Assembly (NCBI GenBank): GCA_020639215.1
Contig: JACKHA010000001.1
Coordinates: 135,254-199,253 of the forward strand
Direction of reading: 5' to 3'
DNA from: Phycisphaeraceae bacterium
Lineage (GTDB): Bacteria; Planctomycetota; Phycisphaerae; Phycisphaerales; UBA1924
Length of the DNA: 64,000 nt
The notes beneath the pieces are model-generated. The model was given only the letters and a program-made list of their open reading frames with translations, ran no database searches and was not told the DNA's origin. The position numbers and the translations under genes are program-made. Positions 26,162 through 34,875 of this stretch are shown here, one piece after another (position 1 is the stretch's first letter; each line of letters begins with the position of its first letter).

Positions 26162-28714
26162 ATGAAACAGACCCCCCACTGCCCCGCCTGCGCCGCCCCG
26201 CTGCCCGAACTCGAGGCCCAGCAGATCGTCACCTGCGACTTCTGCGGCACCGACGTGAACGCCGAGTACCAGCCCGCGCCCGCACCCGCGCTGCGGTCCC
26301 CGCCGCTCTCCGACGAACGCGAGTACGACGACGCCGATGATCCGCCGGAGGACTGGCAGGCCGGGCCGTGGGTCCACGCGCTGCTCACCAGCGATCGCGA
26401 CGAGGCGCTGGCTCTGGCCGAATCGGGCAACGGTCGCCTGACCGGCGAAGACCTGATGCTGTGGTCACCCGCACTGGCCGACGCCCTGATCAAGGCCGAA
26501 CGGGACGCCGACGCCGAGTGGGCCCGCCACCTCATCGTGTTCCTCCACGGCGGGGCCAGACGCCGCGCGGACGACGGCATCAAGGAGGACTCGCCCGAGG
26601 CCAGGGCCGCCCGCGAAGGGCGGCGCATGCGGGCCGGCGACTTCCGCGCGGCCCAGCGCGTTCAGCCCAAGGACGCGTGGTTCTTCCTCCAGATCGCCGA
26701 TCGCCTGATCAGGGAGATCCCCGAGAGCTCCGGCGGGATGATCGTCCTGACCAGCGCCGGCCCCGCCGGCCTGCGCCGCTTCCTCGAACTCGCCGCCGAA
26801 TTCGACACCGCCGGCGACCAGGAACGCCTCGACGACGCGCTCGTGTGCGTCCGGCGCATCCTGACCGAGACGACCGACGACTGGGCCTTCGGTGTCGTGT
26901 TCGACGTGGCGACGTATCTCCTGCCGACGCTGCCGACACGCACCCGGCAAGCCGTCATCGACACGCTGGGCGACCTGGCCGACCAGTCGATCGACGAGCC
27001 GGGGCGCGAGTACGGGCGCGAGTGGCGCGGCCCGGACGACATGCTCACCGTTCTGCTGCTTTACGCCGACGACTTGCTGCACGACCACCCCGACCTCGGC
27101 AAGCGGATGCTCGACGCGGTCGTCGAGGGCTCCAGCCGCCACCCCTTCGAGCGGTACCGCTGGGGCCTGGCCCTGCGTGCCGTGCCCAGCGCCAAGGGGC
27201 GGGCGGCCTGTCTCGACGCCTACGAGCAGGTCTACCAGCAGCGGGCCGAGGACACCGAGCAGGACCTGCTGGATGAGATGTGGCGCAAACGCCGCGGCGA
27301 GGGACTCAAGCCGATCCTCAAGGGCGGCCTGCCCGCCATGCCCCAGACCGCCCGGGCCCGCGACGGCCAGGCCCCGTGCCCCTCGTGCGGGCACCCCCTC
27401 CAGCTCCAGACCGAGCGTCTCATCACCACCTGCGACCACTGCGGCCAGAACTCCCGCGTCGCCCGCGAGGTCCGCACCATCCGGCGCGTGCTCAACCCCG
27501 AATCGCTCGACCTGCACACCTGGGAGCCCGAGCGCCTCGTCTCGACCATGCTCGAGACCCAGGACGACGCCCTCCGCCTGGCTATCGCCAACGAACTGGC
27601 CAGCGCCACCAGCGACGGCGAACGGTTCATCGAACTCGCCCCGGCCCTGGTCCGCTACATGCTCGCCGAGCACATCCCCGACGACGTCGAACGCCTCCTG
27701 GCCGACGGCATCGAGTCGATGCTCCGCTTCCGCGACCCCGCGTTCCTCGATGCCCTCTTCGATTCGATCCGCGCCCAGGCCTTCACCGAGGAAGGCTCGG
27801 ACCGCCTGCTGGACGCCCTCGAGAAGGCCGGCCCGCCGGCGGCCCCGCTGCTCTTCGACCTGTGCGACAAGGTCACCGCCGACGCCGATGCCTGGAACAT
27901 GTACACCCTGCGGGCCAGCCAGGTGGGCATGACGGTCATCCAGCGCTGGGCCGAGCGCGATCGGGAGGGCGCGTGCGAGTTCCTGCTGGACCGCATGGAG
28001 ACCACCGGCCCCGCACTCTCCGACCAGCTGCCGACATACCTGGGCCTGCACGCGTTCGAGGACCGCCCGCTCGGACGCGTCCAGGAGCGCCTGATCCGCT
28101 TCATCGACCACCACACCGACCCGGCGAAGGTCGACTGGCACAAGGGCATCAGCCCGCTGGGCAAGGACCTCGCCACGCCGCACCTCTCCTGGAGCGCCCA
28201 GGACATCGCCGACGCGGAGCAGCGCACGGGCACCAAGTGGGGGCAGGGCGATGGGCTGGCGATGCAGCGCCTGCTCGCGGATATCCCCGCGGTGCCGGGC
28301 CGCCTCGTCACGCTCCGCCAGGTGCAGATGCTGTTCATGCAGGTGGACTCGACCTGGGGCCCGCCGCGGAAGACCGGCGACCTTCTCGCCCGCCTCGATC
28401 TGGCCCGCGAGCTGCTCCACGACAGCACGCGCGTGCTGATCCTCAAGGCCATCACCCAGCCGCCGACCGGCCTCACAGAGAGCGCGACCCAGGAGGCGCT
28501 CCGTCGCCTCGAGCGCGTGCCCACCGGCGAGCACGTCGATCCGTGGAAGTCGCTCGTGGCCACCGCCCTCACCGCCGAGCCCGACCGGACGCCGGCGGCC
28601 ATCGAGAAGAGGCGCAGCACCCACTTCACGCCGGCTCGCGGCAAACTCCGGTGGAAACTCGCCAAGGCGCGCCACGCACTCGGGGCCCTCGTGGGACGGA
28701 TCCTGCGCAGATAG
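26162..28714 (+). CDS. Large double zinc-ribbon protein, paralogue B
   Basis: This 850-residue protein has the same plan as its upstream neighbour: ribbons at Cys7, 10, 25 and 28 (CPAC and CDFC) and Cys406, 409, 424 and 427 (CPSC and CDHC), each followed by a helical solenoid. The first 50 residues are very similar to the neighbour, including CPACAAPLPE and the LRSPPLS that ends the first ribbon, and RLAIANEL matches RMAIANEL after the second ribbon. The rest has diverged strongly. The two genes are 65 bases apart and probably co-transcribed. The function is unknown. The C-terminus is very basic (KLRWKLAKARHALGALVGRI) and might touch nucleic acid or membrane. Confidence 0.78.
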   Translation: MKQTPHCPACAAPLPELEAQQIVTCDFCGTDVNAEYQPAPAPALRSPPLSDEREYDDADDPPEDWQAGPWVHALLTSDRDEALALAESGNGRLTGEDLMLWSPALADALIKAERDADAEWARHLIVFLHGGARRRADDGIKEDSPEARAAREGRRMRAGDFRAAQRVQPKDAWFFLQIADRLIREIPESSGGMIVLTSAGPAGLRRFLELAAEFDTAGDQERLDDALVCVRRILTETTDDWAFGVVFDVATYLLPTLPTRTRQAVIDTLGDLADQSIDEPGREYGREWRGPDDMLTVLLLYADDLLHDHPDLGKRMLDAVVEGSSRHPFERYRWGLALRAVPSAKGRAACLDAYEQVYQQRAEDTEQDLLDEMWRKRRGEGLKPILKGGLPAMPQTARARDGQAPCPSCGHPLQLQTERLITTCDHCGQNSRVAREVRTIRRVLNPESLDLHTWEPERLVSTMLETQDDALRLAIANELASATSDGERFIELAPALVRYMLAEHIPDDVERLLADGIESMLRFRDPAFLDALFDSIRAQAFTEEGSDRLLDALEKAGPPAAPLLFDLCDKVTADADAWNMYTLRASQVGMTVIQRWAERDREGACEFLLDRMETTGPALSDQLPTYLGLHAFEDRPLGRVQERLIRFIDHHTDPAKVDWHKGISPLGKDLATPHLSWSAQDIADAEQRTGTKWGQGDGLAMQRLLADIPAVPGRLVTLRQVQMLFMQVDSTWGPPRKTGDLLARLDLARELLHDSTRVLILKAITQPPTGLTESATQEALRRLERVPTGEHVDPWKSLVATALTAEPDRTPAAIEKRRSTHFTPARGKLRWKLAKARHALGALVGRILRR

Positions 28715-28731
28715 CGTCGGGTCAACAGTCA

Positions 28732-28810
28732 GAGCCGCGATCGTGAGATCGCGATGGCATCATGCCGCCTCCGCCGAGTCGACCTCGTCGCGATCTCACG
28801 ATCGCGGCTC
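28732..28810. repeat. Perfect 23-base inverted repeat between convergent genes
   Basis: The arms are 28732-28754 and 28788-28810, identical as reverse complements over 23 bases, with a 33-base loop. Each arm is itself a near palindrome around GATCGTGAGATC. It can work as a terminator for both flanking genes (zinc-ribbon B, plus; pyrD, minus). The GAGCCGCGATCGTGAGATCG arm resembles dispersed repeats I recall from other planctomycete genomes. Confidence 0.8.
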
Positions 28811-28830
28811 CGCTCGAAAGCCGTCTCGCC

Positions 28831-29826
28831 TCAGGCCTTCACCGCTCCCACCAGGTCCCCCACCCCCGCCACGCCCTGCTCCCGCACCCACCGGTCCAGC
28901 CCCTTGACCACCCGCAGCGGGCTCCGAGGGTCGGCCATCAGGCCCGTGCCTATCTGCACCGCCGACGCACCGGCCAGGATGAACGCCGCGGCGTCCTCCC
29001 ACCGCAGCACGCCGCCGATCCCGATGATCGGCGTCGCGGTCGGCCTGGCGATCGCCCCGAACGCCTGGTGGATGAGACGGACGACGATCGGGTGCACCGC
29101 CGGCCCCGACAGACCGCCCGTGACGTTGGCAAGCCGCGGCGTGCGCGTCCGCACGTCGATCGCCATCGCGGGCGTGGTGTTGCACAGGCACAGCGCGTCG
29201 GCCCCCGGTCGCCCGCCCGGCCCGCCGCTTGCCGTCGCCCCGCCGCCCTCGGGCCTGGCCTCGATCGCCGCCCGAGCCACGTCCACGATCGACGGGCTGC
29301 CCAGCGCCACCGGCGGCAGTTTCACGAACAGCGCCGTCGCCGGCAACGCCCGGCGCACCTGGTGCACCAGCTCGCCCAGCCCCCGCGTGTCCAGCCCGAA
29401 CTCGGTCCCGCCGTGCACGTTCGGGCACGAGACGTTCAGTTCCACCGCCCGAACGCCCTCGATCTGCCCCATCGCCCCCGCAACGCGGACGTAGTCGTCG
29501 ATCCTGAACCCCGCGGCCGAGCCGATCACGCACGTCTTCACGCCCGCGACGCGCGGCCCCACATCGCGCTCGAACGCCTCGACGCCGATGTTCGCCAGCC
29601 CGATCGCGTTGAGCATCCCCACGCCCAGCTCGACCACCCGCCACGTCTGGTTGCCCTCGCGCGCCTCGGGCGTGATCGACTTGGTCACAAGCCCGCCGAC
29701 GCGCGACAGGTCCAGCACGTCGCCCATCTCATCCAGCGTGCCGCACGTGCCCGCCGCCAGCAGCACGGGGTTGCGCAGGTCGATCCCGGCGATGCTGGTG
29801 CGGAGGCGGTCGGTGGCGTCGGGCAC
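28831..29826 (-). CDS. pyrD: Dihydroorotate dehydrogenase, class 1B type
   Basis: The product oxidises dihydroorotate to orotate in pyrimidine synthesis, with FMN. The catalytic base is Cys134 in VELNVSCPNVHGG, which marks class 1B; class 2 enzymes use Ser. FMN-binding text is visible in VLLAAGTCG, in LCNTTPAMAID and in IIGIGGVLRWEDAAAFILAG. I chose the GTG at 29826 (331 residues, MPDATDRLRTSIAGIDLRNP) because class 1 enzymes begin shortly before this strand and the in-frame ATG further upstream at 29871 lies inside a palindromic repeat. Class 1B enzymes need an electron-transfer subunit, PyrK; none is adjacent. The gene is 69 bases downstream of asnB. Confidence 0.92.
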   Translation of the reverse strand: MPDATDRLRTSIAGIDLRNPVLLAAGTCGTLDEMGDVLDLSRVGGLVTKSITPEAREGNQTWRVVELGVGMLNAIGLANIGVEAFERDVGPRVAGVKTCVIGSAAGFRIDDYVRVAGAMGQIEGVRAVELNVSCPNVHGGTEFGLDTRGLGELVHQVRRALPATALFVKLPPVALGSPSIVDVARAAIEARPEGGGATASGGPGGRPGADALCLCNTTPAMAIDVRTRTPRLANVTGGLSGPAVHPIVVRLIHQAFGAIARPTATPIIGIGGVLRWEDAAAFILAGASAVQIGTGLMADPRSPLRVVKGLDRWVREQGVAGVGDLVGAVKA

Positions 29827-29850
29827 GCGGGACGATAGCCGGTCGCCCGC

Positions 29851-29892
29851 TCGGGGCTGCGCCCCGAACACAGGTTGGAAACCTGTGCCACC
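29851..29892. repeat. Composite REP-like element before pyrD
   Basis: Two hairpins lie side by side: TCGGGGC-TGC-GCCCCGA (29851-29867) and CACAGGTT-GGA-AACCTGTG (29869-29887), followed by CCACC. Read on the minus strand the element begins GGTGGCACAGG. It fills the gap between asnB and pyrD. Confidence 0.75.
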
Positions 29893-29895
29893 GGC

Positions 29896-31821
29896 CTACC
29901 ACCCCCACCGCTTCCCCCACATCGCCAGGTTCAGCATGGGCCAGGCCAGGCCCCAGACCAGTTCCGGGTTGTGGCGCACCATCGCGATCGCCGCGGGCTC
30001 GAACAGCGACTCGACCAGCGTGCTCCCATCCAGCACGCCCACGGCACCACGCATCCACGTCTGGAACGGCAGCGGGAACGAGGCCTTGGGACGGTTCAGG
30101 ATCGCCTCGGGCACGTGCGCCGCGAACGCGCGGCGCAGCGCGATCTTGGTGTGCGTCGAATCCTCCGCCCTCTCCACCGGGCTGAACTTCAGCCCAACCG
30201 GCAGCCCCTCCGCCCACGCCGCCACCCCCGCATCCGCCAGCGGCGTCCGCCCCTCCACCCCCGCGAGCATCGTCGCCCCGTCGAGCCGTTCAAGCAGCCC
30301 GACCAGGTTCACCCGCCGGTGCCAGCCAAGCACCGCCTGCATCATCGCCTCGTGCCCGCGCCACCCGCGCGCCCCGGCATCGGCGACGCACTCGCCCAGC
30401 CCGTCGCGGTAGGTCTCGACCATCGCCGCGTCGCGCTCGATCGCCTCCCAGAACACCGCCCGAAGGAACCGCGACTTGGCTTCTGCCGGCACCCAGGCGC
30501 CGTCTCCAAGCACGAACTCGCCCAGATCGACGGCCGTTCCCCCGCCCTCGATCCACCGCCACGCCGACGCCAGAGGGCGGTCGTACCCCCCGAACAGCTC
30601 GTCGGCCCCCTCGCCAGAAAGCGCCACGACGTTGCCCCGCTCACGCAGGCACGCCGCGATCCCGTGGATCCCGACCTCGTTCGGCGTCGACAGCGGCAGG
30701 CCGAGCCGCTCAACCATCCAGGGCCATTGCTCCAGGAACGCCCCACGATCGATCGCCCGCTCCGTGTGGGCCGTGCCCAGGTGAACAGCGGCCAATCGGG
30801 CCATCTCGAAGTCCGGACTCCCGGTGCCGCCCGCGTCGATCGCCCCGGTGCAGAACGTCTGGAGTTCGCCGATGTGCCGACGCGTCTCGGCGCAGACGAT
30901 CGTGCTGTCCAGCCCCCCACTGAGCAGGGCGCACAGCGGCACGTCGCTCCGCAGATGCCGCCGAACCGAGTCGCCCACGATCTCGCGTGTTCGGGCGAAC
31001 GCCTCCTCCGGGTCTGCACCCGCATCGAGCCGCCGCTCCGCGTCGCTCCCGACGCCGCCCGAAACGCCCAGGCCCGCGACGAGCGGGATCGAACCCCTGC
31101 GCTCAACGATCCGCTCGCCGGACAGATCGAGCGCGAGCCACTCGCCCGGGCCAACGGTGCGGATCCCGTCGAACATCGTCCGCGAGCCCAGCGTCCGCCG
31201 GATCGTGGTGATGTACGAGCTGACCACCGCGAAGTCGGGGCGGGGCGCGATGTGCGGGTGGGCCAGGATCGCGCCGACCTCGCTCGCGAACACGACCTCC
31301 TCACCGCCGCCCGGAACGTGCCCCCGCCACACCAGCAGCGGCTTGATCCCCAGCGGATCGCGCGCCAGCGTCACGACATCGCGGCTCGCGTCGTACCACG
31401 CCAGCGCGAACATGCCCCGCAGGCGGGCCAGCCCCTCCGTCCCCCACGCCATCAGCGCCGCCAGCACCGTCGGCGTGTCGCACGCGCCTTGGGCGTCACC
31501 CTCGGCAAGCAGCCCGTCCAGCGGGCGGCTCTGGCCGCGGCCTTCTCGCCGCAGCGCCGCCCGAACCTCCGCGTCGTTGTACAGCTCCCCGTTGTAGACC
31601 AGCACGTGCCGCCCGCAAGGCGACACCAGCGGCTGGGCCCCACCCTCGCCCGGGCCAACCACCGCCAGACGCCGATGCCCCAGCCCGACCGCCCCCTCCA
31701 TCCACAGCCCGTCCCCATCCGGCCCGCGATGGGCCAGGCGGTCGCGCATCGCCTCGAGCCCCGCCCGATCGACCGAGGGGGTCCGCCCACGCACCGTCGC
31801 CACGCCGACCACGCCGCACAC
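29896..31821 (-). CDS. asnB: Asparagine synthase, glutamine-hydrolysing
   Basis: This 641-residue enzyme makes asparagine, or amidates another substrate, using glutamine and ATP. The GTG start is fixed by the need for Cys2 (MCGVVGVAT), the N-terminal nucleophile of the glutaminase domain. RLAHRGPDGDG and VYNGELYND confirm that domain. The synthetase domain has the PP-loop ALLSGGLDSTIV at about residues 299-309 and SGEGADELFGGYDR at about 400. It is a full-length family member. In planctomycetes such genes often belong to cell-surface polysaccharide clusters, but no such cluster is here. It is followed by pyrD on the same strand. Confidence 0.94.
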   Translation of the reverse strand: MCGVVGVATVRGRTPSVDRAGLEAMRDRLAHRGPDGDGLWMEGAVGLGHRRLAVVGPGEGGAQPLVSPCGRHVLVYNGELYNDAEVRAALRREGRGQSRPLDGLLAEGDAQGACDTPTVLAALMAWGTEGLARLRGMFALAWYDASRDVVTLARDPLGIKPLLVWRGHVPGGGEEVVFASEVGAILAHPHIAPRPDFAVVSSYITTIRRTLGSRTMFDGIRTVGPGEWLALDLSGERIVERRGSIPLVAGLGVSGGVGSDAERRLDAGADPEEAFARTREIVGDSVRRHLRSDVPLCALLSGGLDSTIVCAETRRHIGELQTFCTGAIDAGGTGSPDFEMARLAAVHLGTAHTERAIDRGAFLEQWPWMVERLGLPLSTPNEVGIHGIAACLRERGNVVALSGEGADELFGGYDRPLASAWRWIEGGGTAVDLGEFVLGDGAWVPAEAKSRFLRAVFWEAIERDAAMVETYRDGLGECVADAGARGWRGHEAMMQAVLGWHRRVNLVGLLERLDGATMLAGVEGRTPLADAGVAAWAEGLPVGLKFSPVERAEDSTHTKIALRRAFAAHVPEAILNRPKASFPLPFQTWMRGAVGVLDGSTLVESLFEPAAIAMVRHNPELVWGLAWPMLNLAMWGKRWGW

Positions 31822-32244
31822 GCCGCCGCTTATCGGTCATCCCCGCCCCGCCCGCCCGCAATCGCCTGGGGGCTCCGCCGGCGTCACCCCAGCACCCACG
31901 CCCCTCCGAAAGCCCACCCTGGTCGGATAAGTCGAGGAACAACCGACGCTTGCCCCGCGTAGACTGATAGAGCGGGCCGATGGTCCGCGCCCCGTGTGCG
32001 GCCGGGCACCCCCTCCGCCGCGTGTCGCACGCGGGATTTCGTGCTACCATCCCCTTCCCCTCCAAGGGTTGCACCCGAGGGCGGTCGTGCCGCATCCTCC
32101 GGCCAGCCGGGACCAGTCCCGGCACCGGCGACATGGGGCTCGGACCACCCGGTTCAGCACCCCCGAAGAGGGGCCCCAAGCCGGCGCGGGCTTGCGGCGT
32201 GGGCTCGTGGGGTCGAGACCTTCTCTGTCCGGAGAGTGTGCCGA
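31822..32244. other. Divergent intergenic region with a long leader
   Basis: This gap lies between asnB (minus) and the HTH-membrane gene (plus). A TAGACT sequence at 31960-31965 and a TACCAT at 32045-32050 are the -10-like boxes on the plus strand. On the minus strand, GATAAG lies a few bases before the asnB GTG. From 32057 on, the sequence would be a 187-base untranslated leader. No small gene is supported. Confidence 0.45.
32045..32243 (+). promoter_or_regulatory. Promoter and structured 5-prime leader
   Basis: TACCAT at 32045-32050 would start transcription near 32057. The leader then includes a perfect hairpin GCCGGGAC-CA-GTCCCGGC (32106-32123) and other GC-rich self-complementary stretches up to the Shine-Dalgarno GGAGAG at 32231-32236. 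The length and structure are unusual in this window, where most leaders are short. Confidence 0.4.
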
Positions 32245-33062
32245 TGGCCAAAATGTTCTACACGCTCGAGGAAGCGGCCCAGCGACTGGGCCAGTCCGAG
32301 AGCCAGGTCAAGCAGATGGTCGACTCCGGGCAGCTCCAGGAGTTCCGCGATCGCGACCGCATCATGCTCAAGCGTGACCAGGTCGACCTGCTCGCCGGCG
32401 ACGGCGGCGACGATGGCGGACTCGGCAGCGGTGTCGACCTCGAGCCCCTGTCGCTGGCGTCCAGCGGGCTGGGCGCCTCGGGCACCGGCATCTCGCTCGC
32501 CGGCGAGAGCGGCTCCTCCTCCTCCCACAAGGAGTCCAGCGGCATCTCCATCTTCGACGACGACCTCGAGTCGGCCGACCCCAACGCCCAGACCCAGGTG
32601 ACCTCGTCCCGGAACGTCGAGTTTGCCGACAAGGGCTCCTCCGCCGGCTCGGGCCTGCTCGAAGCCGCACGCGAGGCCGACGACACCTCGCTCGGGGCCG
32701 ACATCCTCGGCAACGTCTACGGCGACCAGCAGGAGACCATGTCCTCGACCGCCACCGACGCGGGCGGCGGCGGCGCGTTGTTCGAAACCACCGGCGCCGA
32801 GATCGCCGACTCCCCCGCCATCTCCCCCATGATGCAGATGGAGGCGTTCGACGGGAAGGGTTCCGGGCTGGCCGGCGGCCTGGCCCTGGGCATGGTCCTC
32901 ACCCTCGCTCTGGCGATCGCCGTGGCCGTCTTCAGCATCACCGGCATGAGCGGCGGGCTCCTCGAGACCATCACCACCAACTTCTGGGCGGTGGTCGGCG
33001 GGCTGGGCGGCTTCACGCTCATCGCTGGCGTCATCGGCATGGTCGTCGGCGGCAAGAGCTGA
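32244..33062 (+). CDS. HTH-domain membrane protein
   Basis: The 272-residue product starts with an excisionase/MerR-like helix-turn-helix (MFYTLEEAAQRLGQSESQVK, then DRIMLKRDQVDLLAG) over residues 4-50. A long Ser/Gly/Asp-rich disordered region follows (about 55-205), then two membrane helices (about 213-240 and 247-268) at the C-terminus. The DNA-binding-like domain would be cytoplasmic and tied to the membrane. In planctomycetes such HTH domains are often used for protein interaction rather than DNA binding. I do not know its job. Translation starts from GGAGAG eight bases upstream of the ATG. Confidence 0.78.
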   Translation: MAKMFYTLEEAAQRLGQSESQVKQMVDSGQLQEFRDRDRIMLKRDQVDLLAGDGGDDGGLGSGVDLEPLSLASSGLGASGTGISLAGESGSSSSHKESSGISIFDDDLESADPNAQTQVTSSRNVEFADKGSSAGSGLLEAAREADDTSLGADILGNVYGDQQETMSSTATDAGGGGALFETTGAEIADSPAISPMMQMEAFDGKGSGLAGGLALGMVLTLALAIAVAVFSITGMSGGLLETITTNFWAVVGGLGGFTLIAGVIGMVVGGKS

Positions 33063-33129
33063 CGCGATCGACCGACCCGCTGCTGCGCCCGGGTGAACAC
33101 CGTCATCGGTTCGCGCGCCTTCTCGTGGG

Positions 33130-34182
33130 ATGGACGACTTCCGGCGCATCCTGCTGATCCGCCCGAGCGCGCTCGGCGACGTCTGTCGTTCCGTTCCCGT
33201 GCTCACCACGCTGAGGGCCGCGTTCCCACATGCCCGGATCGACTGGCTCGTGCAGGACTCGTTCGCCGCGGCCATCGAGCACCACCCGGCCCTGGACAAC
33301 GCCGTCCGATTCCCCCGGCGCGCGTTCGCGGGCGGCCTGACGCCCCCGAAGGCCGCGGCGTTCTTCGAGTGGGCCGCCCGCCTGGGCGAGCCCGGGTACG
33401 ACCTGGTGGTCGACGCGCAGGGCCTGGCCCGCAGCGGGCTGCTCGCCTGGATGACCGGGGCCGCCTGCCGCATCGGCGAGGCCTCGGCCCGCGAGGGCGC
33501 CCCGCTGCTCTACACCCGGCGCGTGCCGATCCCGGCGGGGTGGCACACGGTCGACCGCATGCTGGGCATCGCGTGCGCCGGGCTGGGGATCGCGCCGGTG
33601 GTCGACATGCGCCTGCACACCGATGAGGCCTCGCGCGCCCGGGCGGCCGACCTGGTCGGTTCACGCGATCGGTACGTGTTGCTCGCCCCCACAAGCCGCT
33701 GGGCCTCGAAACGCTGGCCCGCCGACCGGTTTGCGGCACTCGCCCAACGCCTGCTCGACTCGGCCGCAGTCTCCATCGTGGTCGTGGGCGGACGCGACGA
33801 GCGCGACCAGTGCGGCCCCGTGCTGGAACTCGCGGCCCGCGACAAGAGGGTCGTTGATCTGGTGGGCCAGACCGACGTCGCCACGCTGATGGCGCTCGTC
33901 GAACGGGCCGCGCTGGTCGTCGCCAACGACTCGGCGGCCCTGCACATGGGCGTCGGCTTCGAACGTCCGTGCGTGGCGCTGTTTGGCCCGACGCGGGTCG
34001 ACCTGGTCGGGCCGTACCGGCGCGAGCACGACGTGATCCAGCACCTCGAGCGGGGCGACGAGATCGACCACAAGCGGGATGCCGGTGCGGCCATCATGGA
34101 CCGCATCGGCGTGGACGAGGTCGAGTCGGCGTGCGTGGCGCGCCTGGTGGACCGGAGCCGGGCCGCCGAACCGCGTGCCTGA
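33130..34182 (+). CDS. GT9 family (heptosyltransferase-like) glycosyltransferase
   Basis: This 350-residue cytoplasmic or membrane-surface enzyme has the GT9 plan. The N-terminal RILLIRPSALGDVCRSVPVL holds the loop that contacts the acceptor and base. The middle of the protein carries the DGG-type VVVGGRDERDQC. The donor-site text ANDSAALHMGVGFERPCVALFGPT lies near residue 260. Family members WaaC and WaaF transfer heptose to the inner core of lipopolysaccharide. The sugar used here is unknown, but the gene supports an LPS-bearing outer membrane, as does the LpxL-like gene at 52155-53285. Confidence 0.9.
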   Translation: MDDFRRILLIRPSALGDVCRSVPVLTTLRAAFPHARIDWLVQDSFAAAIEHHPALDNAVRFPRRAFAGGLTPPKAAAFFEWAARLGEPGYDLVVDAQGLARSGLLAWMTGAACRIGEASAREGAPLLYTRRVPIPAGWHTVDRMLGIACAGLGIAPVVDMRLHTDEASRARAADLVGSRDRYVLLAPTSRWASKRWPADRFAALAQRLLDSAAVSIVVVGGRDERDQCGPVLELAARDKRVVDLVGQTDVATLMALVERAALVVANDSAALHMGVGFERPCVALFGPTRVDLVGPYRREHDVIQHLERGDEIDHKRDAGAAIMDRIGVDEVESACVARLVDRSRAAEPRA

Positions 34183-34218
34183 ACACGCCGTCCGATCTGC
34201 CCCCACTGCGGCGACGGG

Positions 34219-34308
34219 GTGGCATGTTTGCTGCTCGGAGCAAGCACGGGGAGTCGCCGAGTTCATGGATGAGCCAAGCATGCTTGTGCAGAGCCACAAG
34301 CATGCCAC
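34219..34308. repeat. REPIN-like pair of palindromes
   Basis: The 90-base element begins GTGGCATG (34219) and ends CATGCCAC (34308). Inside the left end, TTGCT and AGCAA pair around GCTCGG. Inside the right end, CATGCTTGTG and CACAAGCATG pair around CAGAGC. The two halves are arranged head to head, the layout of REPINs mobilised by RAYT transposases. No RAYT gene is in the window. It separates the convergent GT9 and rplS genes. Confidence 0.75.
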
Positions 34309-34338
34309 GCGTCGGGGCGTCCCAGACTTCGGTCGGAC

Positions 34339-34755
34339 TCAGCCCTTCGGCTCGTTCGCCACGTGCTTCAGGCCACGCCGGCGGTCGCGGAGGCGGCGCT
34401 TCTTGCCCACGCGGTCGCGCAGGAAGTAGAGCTTGGCCCGGCGGGCGTCGCCGCGTCGCACGACCTTGAAGGTGGCGATCATGGGCGAGTGGATCGGGTA
34501 GACGCGCTCGACGCCGATGTCGTCGACGACGCGCCGGACCGTGATCATCTCGTTGATCCCGCCGCCGGAGCGGGCGATCAGCACGCCCTGGAAGCGCTGG
34601 ATGCGCTCCTTCTCGCCCTCGACGATCCGCTGGTGGACCTCGATGGTGTCGCCGATGTCCATGAGCGGGATGTCGCTCTTGAGGTGCTTGGCCTCGAGGT
34701 CCGCCAGCACCTGCTGGGGGTTGAGTCGGGCCGTCGTGGTCGCGGTCGCGGTCAT
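34339..34755 (-). CDS. rplS: 50S ribosomal protein L19
   Basis: The 138-residue product is L19, at the interface of the large and small ribosomal subunits. Family text is plain: IPLMDIGDTIEVHQRIVEGE, RIQRFQGVLIARSG, ERVYPIHSPMIATFKVVRRG and the basic KLYFLRDRVGKKRRLRDRR. An extra C-terminal GLKHVANEPKG extends it a little. It is the last gene of the rpsP-trmD-rplS set on this strand, 120 bases after trmD. Confidence 0.97.
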   Translation of the reverse strand: MTATATTTARLNPQQVLADLEAKHLKSDIPLMDIGDTIEVHQRIVEGEKERIQRFQGVLIARSGGGINEMITVRRVVDDIGVERVYPIHSPMIATFKVVRRGDARRAKLYFLRDRVGKKRRLRDRRRGLKHVANEPKG

Positions 34756-34875
34756 GGAAGCACCCCGTGGGCGGTCGCCCCGGGCGGTCGCCCGAGGCCG
34801 ATGGTCAGGAATCGAGCCCGGGCTGGAACAGGAACGCCGGAGCCACCAAGGGGCGTCCCGAGCCGGGCCTGAACG

